Assembly: GCA_050486105.1 (NCBI GenBank)
Contig: JBJHCR010000280.1
Span: forward strand, 1 to 8,669
From: JAEXNA01 sp050486105
GTDB lineage: Bacteria > Vulcanimicrobiota > Xenobia > Xenobiales > JADMJV01
Reading direction: 5' to 3'
DNA: 8,669 nucleotides
This document shows positions 1-5,217 of the stretch, piece after piece. Position numbers and translations under genes: made by a program. Positions within the stretch are counted from its first letter, which is position 1, and each line of letters opens with the position of its first letter. The notes beneath the pieces are model-generated. The model ran no database searches. It was not told the DNA's origin and worked only from the letters and a program-made list of their open reading frames with translations.

Positions 1-577
1 GGTCTATCTGATTGGCCCAATACAATTTGTGCTTGATGTAGCGCTCGGCGTAGGTGGCCTGGGCTGAGGTCTTAAGAGCATCAGCAAGAACCTCTTGCAT
101 GCCCGGAACCGGTTCTGGACCAGGCATAGGGGGGGCTCCGACCGGAGCTTCCGGACCGGGGTCTGTGGCCGACAAACCATCTTGAGGGTTGCTTTGCAAT
201 CCAACGCCGCCTGGTTGGGCCGCAGTGGCTCCAGGTCGGGTGTAGAGCACCAGGCCTCGAGTTTGGTCGGTCTCGACTCGCGATCCCGTGGCCAAAGCGA
301 AGGCTTCTGCAGGCAAATATGGTCGTCCATCTCGGATGACGGGGGTGAACTCCACCGGGCTTCCGGCAAGACGGACGGATTTTTCCGAGAAACTCACCAC
401 TCCTACTCCGGTTGCTCGGGAGAGGATATCTACGGGAAAATAGGGCAGACCTCTTTCCAGGACGGAAGGAGCTTTGTACAGAACGCCGTCGACGTACAGT
501 TGAAATCCGGGAGCCGCGCTAGCGGTCAGAACGGTGCCGAGCAGGAGAGAGATGATGATTGTAAGCCCGTATCTCAT
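1..577 (-). CDS. Secreted stalk-domain (copper amine oxidase N-like) protein, 3' end cut by window edge
   Basis: The first 192 residues are present; the reading frame is still open at the window edge, so the C-terminus is missing. The ATG at 577 follows an AGGAAGG ribosome binding site. Residues 1-21 form a signal peptide: a short basic start (MRYG), a hydrophobic core (LTIIISLLLGTVL) and an ASA signal peptidase I site, so the protein is exported. Residues 26-113 hold two consecutive copies of the pattern seen in copper amine oxidase N-terminal-like (PF07833-type) domains: LYVDGVLYKAP...GLPYFPVDILSRATG, then VEFTPVIRDGRPYLPAEAFALATG. In this family the domain is a non-catalytic beta-rich wall or stalk module, so no oxidase activity is implied. 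Residues 115-160 are a Pro/Gly-rich linker, followed by a probable helix (QEVLADALKTSAQATYAERY). The partner or catalytic part, if any, lies outside the window. The gene is divergent from lnt with only 65 bases between them. Confidence 0.75.
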   Translation of the reverse strand, partial: MRYGLTIIISLLLGTVLTASAAPGFQLYVDGVLYKAPSVLERGLPYFPVDILSRATGVGVVSFSEKSVRLAGSPVEFTPVIRDGRPYLPAEAFALATGSRVETDQTRGLVLYTRPGATAAQPGGVGLQSNPQDGLSATDPGPEAPVGAPPMPGPEPVPGMQEVLADALKTSAQATYAERYIKHKLYWANQID

Positions 578-601
578 AGGTCGCCTTCCTAAGATCTTTC
601 T

Positions 602-631
602 CCTATAGTCTCCATCGAAAGCTGAATTCAA
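602..631 (-). promoter_or_regulatory. Candidate sigma70-type promoter for the stalk-domain gene
   Basis: On the minus strand a TTGAAT box (626-631) lies 18 bases before TATAGG (602-607). Each box matches four of six consensus positions. Transcription would start near 595, giving a leader of under 20 bases that includes the AGGAAGG ribosome binding site. The CTATAG core is palindromic and could also serve as the -10 element for lnt on the other strand, but I see no matching -35 there. This is a consensus match only. Confidence 0.35.
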
Positions 632-642
632 ACCTTGCGACA

Positions 643-2373
643 ATGTTAACTTTTGGCCGGACACGTCAGATACTTCTGACCCTTTCTACCGCTGCACTTC
701 TCATCGCTTCCTTGCCGCCTTACGACCTTTGGTGGTTGGCATGGTTTGCCTTGGTTCCCTTGCTTTACGCTCTAGCCCAGGTGCGGTCTCGGGATGCCTT
801 CTTGCTCGGTTGGCTGGCTGGAACAGCAGTAAACTATGGTGGCTTCTATTGGTGCCTCGAGATGATGCACGAGTTCTCCAACCTGGGCCAAGGAGCCTAC
901 TTTGTGATGCTCGCTATGGCCATTTATCAGGGCCTCCCCTGGGGGATCTGGGGTTGGTTGCTCAGACGCCCTGCTGGGGCCTCACCTAGCCTCGGACTTG
1001 GGCGCCTCGCTCTGCTTGCCAGTGCCGGCCTTTTTGCGGTCTTGGAATTTTTCTACCCGATCATCTTTCCTTGGTACTTGGCGAACTCCCAGCACACCCG
1101 AGTCGAGGTCCTGTCTGTGGTCGAGTTGGGCGGAGTCTCGCTGCTCACCGTGTTGCTGGTGGGGTGCAATTTGGTCCTGGCTCGCCTGTTGATAGGACGA
1201 GTCGACGCGGACCAAGCCGGCTCCCAGGCCCTCTGGCCTCGCCCTGACAGCACCATGAATCGCTTTGTGGTGGCGGCGGTGATGGCGGTTCTCCTTATCT
1301 GTTCTTTGGCTTGGCACGCCTATCGCGCTCCGAGAATCGAGGCCTTGATGCAAGAGAGCCGGGCACTCGAGGTGGGTGTCGTTCAGCCCAATCACTGGAT
1401 CGGTCAGAGTCGAGCGATCGACGATCTCTTCGACTACCAGAGTATGACTTGGGAAATGGTGGCTGAGGCCGAAGCAGAAGGGAAACCTCTGGACTTGATT
1501 CTCTGGCCCGAAAGCGCGGTTCGCACTCCTCCTACGGACCACCAAAGACATCTTCCGGATCGGGGGGGAATCGTTCTTGAGCAGGCTGGGCAGCAGCCAC
1601 GCCTGTCTCTGGACACAGTGAGAGTGGAGCCTGCGGAAGCCCCTCCAGATACCTATCCTGGGGATCCCCGGACTTCGGTTGGGGATCTGCTGGCTGTGCA
1701 GCGAGGCTTTTCGGTGCCGCTCTTGTTCGGCACCACCTTGGTCGATCAGAGCCCCGAAGCGGTGGCTCCGCTGCCCAATGGATTGCCGCTCTACAATTCC
1801 GGAGTGCTGCTCGATGCTGGCGGTCAGGTTCTGGGGATCGCTCCAAAAGTCAAACTGCTGATCTTTGGTGAGACCATTCCCTTGTCGAACCGATTTCCCC
1901 AGGTTTACCGCTTATTGCCTCTGGCGAGCGCTCTGCTGCCCGGAGAACAGCCCAGTGTCTTGGATCTCCATGGGGCTCGCCTTGGTATCATGATCTGTTA
2001 CGAAGACCTACTGCCGTGGTTCCATTATGAACTGGCCCAGAAAGAGCCACAGATCTTGCTGAATCTGACCAACGATGCCTGGTTTGGAAAGTCCGCTGAG
2101 GCCGCTGCTCACTTGGCCTTAGCAAAAATGAGGGCCGTCGAAGGCCGGACTTACCTGATTCGCTCCACCACCAGCGGAATCAGCGTGGTGGTCGACCCTC
2201 TGGGGAGAGTGATCGGCGAAATCCCCCTAGACGAGAGAGGGACCATGAGACGAACTGTTCATCTCATGGATGTGAAGACCGGATTTGAGCGCTTCGGAGA
2301 CTCAGTGGCCTGGTTTTTCCTGCTCACCTTGCTGCCGTTTTTGGCTTTCTGGTTTCGTCGGCCTTCGGCCTGA
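643..2373 (+). CDS. lnt: Apolipoprotein N-acyltransferase
   Basis: Lnt transfers an acyl chain from a phospholipid to the free amino group of the N-terminal diacylglyceryl-Cys of lipoproteins, at the periplasmic face of the inner membrane. It is the last step of lipoprotein maturation in diderms. The 576-residue product has hydrophobic segments at about 8-47, 52-68, 84-107, 121-146, 155-186 and 208-225, then a periplasmic nitrilase-like domain (about 240-540), then a C-terminal membrane helix (556-572). The Glu-Lys-Cys catalytic triad is visible: E290 in LILWPESA, K402 in PKVKLLIFGE and C452 in IMICYEDLLP. Also typical are LLNLTNDAWFG (472-482) and the MRAVEGRTYLIRSTTSG stretch. It is about 65 residues longer than the roughly 510-residue E. 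coli enzyme, mainly from an insert at about 295-348 between E290 and K402. The ATG at 643 has no obvious Shine-Dalgarno, but the first membrane helix begins soon after it. The two lipoproteins downstream are natural substrates. Confidence 0.95.
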   Translation: MLTFGRTRQILLTLSTAALLIASLPPYDLWWLAWFALVPLLYALAQVRSRDAFLLGWLAGTAVNYGGFYWCLEMMHEFSNLGQGAYFVMLAMAIYQGLPWGIWGWLLRRPAGASPSLGLGRLALLASAGLFAVLEFFYPIIFPWYLANSQHTRVEVLSVVELGGVSLLTVLLVGCNLVLARLLIGRVDADQAGSQALWPRPDSTMNRFVVAAVMAVLLICSLAWHAYRAPRIEALMQESRALEVGVVQPNHWIGQSRAIDDLFDYQSMTWEMVAEAEAEGKPLDLILWPESAVRTPPTDHQRHLPDRGGIVLEQAGQQPRLSLDTVRVEPAEAPPDTYPGDPRTSVGDLLAVQRGFSVPLLFGTTLVDQSPEAVAPLPNGLPLYNSGVLLDAGGQVLGIAPKVKLLIFGETIPLSNRFPQVYRLLPLASALLPGEQPSVLDLHGARLGIMICYEDLLPWFHYELAQKEPQILLNLTNDAWFGKSAEAAAHLALAKMRAVEGRTYLIRSTTSGISVVVDPLGRVIGEIPLDERGTMRRTVHLMDVKTGFERFGDSVAWFFLLTLLPFLAFWFRRPSA

Positions 2374-2436
2374 GGTCGGAACGCCGCCAGCGGTGCGTGT
2401 TCCGGGTCGCTTTAGTTCTCGGTGAATTCTTGCGAC

Positions 2437-2461
2437 AGGGGGTTTTGCAAACAGGCCCCCT
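2437..2461. terminator. Weak hairpin between convergent lnt and glycosyltransferase genes
   Basis: AGGGGG (2437-2442) pairs with CCCCCT (2456-2461) around a 13-base loop. It lies in the 104-base gap between two converging genes, where a bidirectional terminator is expected. There is no clear T-tract on either side, so intrinsic termination is uncertain. Confidence 0.3.
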
Positions 2462-2477
2462 CAAAGTGTGCCGAATT

Positions 2478-3197
2478 CTAAGCGCTCGTCTTAGGGGGAG
2501 ACGATCCCCACTTGAGTCTCCACCAGAGCCTGAGGATTTCCCAAATGGTGCCAAGAATGACTCCAGGGCGACTGCCTCGTGCGACCCCGACGGTTCGGGG
2601 AGCATAACCCACCGCTAGTGGCCGGATCTTCGCCCCCTCGCGAGCGGCACGAATAAGAATCTCAGCATGAAGTGCGACCCCCTTCGACTCTAGCTTCAAG
2701 CTCTGCAAGAGGGAGGTGCGGTAGAGCGCCACATAGTTGATCTGGGGCCAGGAGTGTCCAAAGAGCATTCGGATGAAGAGCGTATAGAGTCGAGACTGAA
2801 AGAGGCGTGCCCTCTCTCGGCGCTCAGGCTCCTCGATATAGCCAAGCACGATGTCAGACCCTTCGCGATTGTTCCAAAAGCTGGAGATGTCCCCTAAGGG
2901 AATAGCGAGGTCCACGGGGAGCAGAAGAGTCCATTCGCCACTAGCGAGAGCCGGACCCGTACGCAGAGCGCTACAGGGTCCGTAGTTTCTAGGATGTCGG
3001 TGATAGCGCACTCTAGGATCCTTTTCATATAAGCGACGACCGATTTCCGAACTCCCGTCCGAGCTGTGGTCGTCCACCAGCAGCAGCTCATAAGAATGAC
3101 CGTGGGCCGACAGATAGGCGTGGAGCTGCTCGACACAGCTCTCCAGTCCGTCCGCCTCATTGTAAAACGGTACGAGAATAGTCAGGTTGACACTCAC
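2478..3197 (-). CDS. Family 2 glycosyltransferase, dolichyl-phosphate-mannose-synthase-like
   Basis: A GT-A fold glycosyltransferase expected to move a sugar from a nucleotide sugar to a lipid carrier or glycan at the cytoplasmic face of the inner membrane. With the GTG start at 3197 it is 239 residues. The N-terminus gives the GT2 signature ILVPFYNEADGLES (7-20). VDDHSSDGS (41-49) is the first nucleotide-binding Asp motif. LLLPVDLAIP (91-100) stands where relatives carry the DxD/DAD metal-binding motif and is an unusual variant. HAEILIRAAREGAKI (177-191) and the RTVGVARGS stretch (201-209) match the usual 'E, R, G and R-x-x-G-x-S' C-terminal block. No membrane helix follows, unlike GtrB-type relatives. 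The GTG overlaps the TGA of the upstream epimerase (GTGA), which implies translational coupling. An ATG at 3314 is in frame but would overlap the epimerase by about 120 bases, so I rejected it. Donor and acceptor cannot be read from the sequence. Confidence 0.85.
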   Translation of the reverse strand: MSVNLTILVPFYNEADGLESCVEQLHAYLSAHGHSYELLLVDDHSSDGSSEIGRRLYEKDPRVRYHRHPRNYGPCSALRTGPALASGEWTLLLPVDLAIPLGDISSFWNNREGSDIVLGYIEEPERRERARLFQSRLYTLFIRMLFGHSWPQINYVALYRTSLLQSLKLESKGVALHAEILIRAAREGAKIRPLAVGYAPRTVGVARGSRPGVILGTIWEILRLWWRLKWGSSPPKTSA

Positions 3198-4162
3198 CCG
3201 ATCGCTAAGTCTCTCTGTTCTTGGTACCAGCGAAGTGTTCGTTCGAGTCCCGTTTCGATGTCGAATTGCGGCTCCCACTTCAGGTGGGTACGAATATGTT
3301 CGATGTTCAGGCAACGCCTTGAAATGTTGTCGATGTCCCGGCGATCGATCGATTCTATATTGGGCTCTCGCCCCAGTATCGACAACACCAGATGAGCCAG
3401 TTCGCGGATGGAGACCTCCCTACCCGTGGCGATGTTGAAAGTTCCTCCTTCGGATTTGGGGCTCAAGACGGCCATCAGAGTGGCCTCCACGGCGTCCTCA
3501 ACGTAGGTGAAATCTCGAGTCTGAATCCCGGAGCCATGAATCTTGAGCGGTTCTCCTCGTAAAGCCGCATTCACGAATTTCGTGATCACTCCGCCATATC
3601 GATTCTGGGGAGACTGAAAAGGGCCATAGACGTTGGAGTAGCGCACCACGGTTGCCGGCAGGTCGTGTAGAAGATAGTGGACTCGCACGTAGTTCTCAGC
3701 CGTGAGCTTCGAGACGGCGTAGTTGGACATGGTGGCCGTCCGTGCTTCCTCGGGAATCGGAAGGTAGAGCGGGTTACCGTAGACCGATGCGGTAGAGGTA
3801 TAGACCAACCTCTTGAGAGTGGGGCAAGCAAGGGCGGCTTGCAGTAGCTTGAGAGTACCCCCTGCGTTGACCTCGAGATCCAGAAGAGGCTCGTTCTGCG
3901 CTGCTATGATATTGACGGCGGCACAGTGAACCACATACTCGACTCCATCGAGGGCCCTCTTCAGAAGAGACGAGTCGGTAACCGAGCCATGCAAAAACTC
4001 GACTTTGTCATTCCTCGGGAGATACTCTTTCTCACCGGTAAAGAGATCGTCGAGAACGACACAACGCCCGACCCCGTGCTCAAGTAGGCTACGAACAAGA
4101 TTGGTGCCCACGAAACCGCAACCCCCCGTGACTAAAAAAGAGGCCTCAGATATGTCCTTCAT
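3194..4162 (-). CDS. NAD-dependent nucleotide-sugar epimerase/dehydratase (extended SDR)
   Basis: A cytoplasmic extended short-chain dehydrogenase/reductase that should epimerise or dehydrate an NDP-sugar, supplying donor for the glycosyltransferase it overlaps. The 322 residues are the usual length for the family. The Rossmann motif TGGCGFVG (12-19) ends in G19. An acidic pair (D38, D39) follows the second strand, as expected for NAD binding. YTSTASVYG (121-129) carries the active-site Ser/Thr, and Y148-x-x-x-K152 (YAVSK) the catalytic pair. RYSNVYGPFQ (174-183), RDFTYVEDAVEA (216-227) and the FNIATG block (242-247) are standard for UDP-glucose 4-epimerase and dTDP-glucose dehydratase relatives. 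Exact substrate is not decidable. The ATG at 4162 is preceded by GGAGGGAG ten bases upstream. An in-frame ATG at 4252 would add 30 unconserved-looking residues before the Rossmann strand, so I rejected it. First gene of a two-gene operon. Confidence 0.9.
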   Translation of the reverse strand: MKDISEASFLVTGGCGFVGTNLVRSLLEHGVGRCVVLDDLFTGEKEYLPRNDKVEFLHGSVTDSSLLKRALDGVEYVVHCAAVNIIAAQNEPLLDLEVNAGGTLKLLQAALACPTLKRLVYTSTASVYGNPLYLPIPEEARTATMSNYAVSKLTAENYVRVHYLLHDLPATVVRYSNVYGPFQSPQNRYGGVITKFVNAALRGEPLKIHGSGIQTRDFTYVEDAVEATLMAVLSPKSEGGTFNIATGREVSIRELAHLVLSILGREPNIESIDRRDIDNISRRCLNIEHIRTHLKWEPQFDIETGLERTLRWYQEQRDLAIG

Positions 4163-4483
4163 GTTATGAACACTCCCTCCCCACAACTGCGCGCCTCGTG
4201 GGTATGGGGCCTCCTTTCTTCCCAAAACGAGTCCTCCCCCAAAGAAGATCAAACGAGGTGACGACCGAGCCTATCCTCAGTCCATCGCGGGAGGGAGCGT
4301 CAGCTCAAAGCGAGTTGGACCAATCTCACCGAAGGTGCACGCACCAGCCGACAGAAAACCTTCAAGCGGTCCATCCTAGGCGAAGAAAGTTTCGACTGTT
4401 AGGCGCTGAAAAAGGAACTCGCGAAGAAAATAGGAAAACCTTTTTCTGGGGCGGTCGTTAGGTCCCCAGAGGGAGAATTCCAA
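4163..4483. other. Divergent intergenic region between the epimerase operon and the collagen lipoproteins
   Basis: These 321 bases separate two divergent transcription units and should hold promoters for both. I see no convincing -35/-10 pair in either direction. Short open frames in it have no ribosome binding site and encode low-complexity Arg/Pro-rich sequence. The only clear structure is the hairpin at 4440-4475. Confidence 0.5.
4440..4475 (+). promoter_or_regulatory. Leader hairpin that covers the ribosome binding site of the first collagen gene
   Basis: Bases 4440-4451 (CTTTTTCTGGGG) can pair with 4464-4475 (CCCCAGAGGGAG) as 12 contiguous pairs, three of them G-U, around a 12-base loop. 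The right arm contains the complete Shine-Dalgarno AGAGGGAG (4468-4475), which lies eight bases before the GTG at 4484. Folding would hide it from the ribosome. The pairing is directly visible; a regulatory role, and any ligand, protein or temperature trigger, is inference. Confidence 0.4.
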
Positions 4484-5056
4484 GTGAAGCGTTCGTTATG
4501 GATCGTGTTGACTATTCTGGCCACCGTCTGCTTGCAGGGCTGCGGTTCGAGTGAAGATTTTGTTGTCGTTCAAGGAGAGAACGACCAAGTGGCTCGTGGG
4601 ACCGTCGTTTTTCAGCCACAGTTGGCTGCCCAGGCAGTTGTAGACGGCAGTCTCGTTCCCACCGACGTCACCCATTTTCGCTTTACTGGGAACTCCGAAG
4701 GCCAACACGTCTACGGACCTGTTGTCACTGAGAAGTCGGAATCCACCATCTTGGAAGGTGTGCCGATCACCGTCAATGAGCTCCTCGTCGAGCTTCTTGC
4801 TAACAATCTTCTTGTGGGGGCGGCCCGTGTTCCGGTAATCATACAGGCGGGACAGGAAACTCTAGTCAATGAAGTGATTTATAATTTCCTCATCGGTGTC
4901 GAAGGCCCCACCGGGGCCACGGGCCCTACGGGGCCCACCGGCGCTCCGGGCCCTACGGGCTCCACTGGTCCCACCGGCGCTCCGGGGCCTACGGGCTCTA
5001 CTGGCCCCATCGGTCCTCCGGGGCCTACTGGCCCCACGGGTCCGACCGGTTCGTAA
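4484..5056 (+). CDS. Collagen-like (Gly-X-Y) lipoprotein, headless, Thr-rich
   Basis: A 190-residue predicted outer-membrane lipoprotein. The GTG start follows AGAGGGAG by eight bases. Residues 1-19 are a type II signal peptide (MKRSLWIVLT...) ending in LQGC, with C20 the lipidated residue; Gly at +2 argues against inner-membrane retention. Residues 36-137 form a beta-rich domain shared with the next gene (VARGTVVFQPQLAAQA, VYGP, AGQETLVNE). Residues 138-188 are 17 uninterrupted collagen triplets: GVE, then mostly GPT with GAT, GAP, GST, GPI and GPP. Twelve triplets hold Thr. The protein ends two residues later (GS), with no C-terminal head. The 161 bases after the stop contain nothing like the head of the paralogue, so this does not look like a recent frameshift. 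Thr in GPT triplets is glycosylated in Bacillus BclA; whether that holds here is unknown. Probably transcribed with the next gene, as no terminator separates them. Confidence 0.85.
   Translation: MKRSLWIVLTILATVCLQGCGSSEDFVVVQGENDQVARGTVVFQPQLAAQAVVDGSLVPTDVTHFRFTGNSEGQHVYGPVVTEKSESTILEGVPITVNELLVELLANNLLVGAARVPVIIQAGQETLVNEVIYNFLIGVEGPTGATGPTGPTGAPGPTGSTGPTGAPGPTGSTGPIGPPGPTGPTGPTGS
4940..5011 (+). repeat. 36-bp tandem repeat within the collagen segment of the first lipoprotein
   Basis: Two adjacent 36-base units encode GAPGPTGSTGPT and GAPGPTGSTGPI. The units differ at only a few positions, mostly synonymous, which suggests a recent in-frame duplication. Slippage here would change filament length by whole triplets without breaking the frame. 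Confidence 0.8.
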
Positions 5057-5097
5057 TCGCGAAAGTCGTCACTGCACGGATTGATCTCAAAGGTACC

Positions 5098-5125
5098 CTC
5101 GAACCCACCCGAAAGGGAGTTTGAG
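5098..5125 (+). other. Intercistronic hairpin with GAAA tetraloop
   Basis: CTCGAAC (5098-5104) pairs with GTTTGAG (5119-5125), including one G-U pair. After a small internal loop, CCC-GAAA-GGG (5108-5117) closes with a GNRA-type tetraloop. It lies in the gap between the two collagen genes. No T-tract follows, so it is not an intrinsic terminator. An RNA processing or stability element is possible. Confidence 0.25.
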
Positions 5126-5217
5126 TCTGTGGGGGATTGGAGGATGGATTCATTTTGTCGCGAAAACAGAGCCTCGAAGCGTGTTGGATGTGCAATGCGC
5201 GAGGGGAGTGCTCTCTG

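Noticed and set aside
982..1551. Long antisense open frame inside lnt (189 codons)
   Set aside because: It is antisense to a strongly supported gene, has no motif, and its composition is explained by the codon use of lnt on the opposite strand.
3198..3314. ATG at 3314 as start of the family 2 glycosyltransferase
   Set aside because: It would overlap the epimerase by about 120 bases and add residues unlike the family. GTG at 3197 gives the typical GTGA stop/start overlap and starts just before the first GT2 strand.
4198..4461. 87-codon plus-strand open frame in the divergent intergenic region
   Set aside because: Low-complexity Arg/Pro/Glu-rich sequence without a ribosome binding site, in the place where promoters are expected.
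5137..5217. In-frame TTG at 5137 as start of the second collagen lipoprotein
   Set aside because: It would put 27 residues before the signal peptide. The TTG at 5218 has a well-spaced GAGGGGAG and places the lipidated Cys at residue 20, as in the paralogue.
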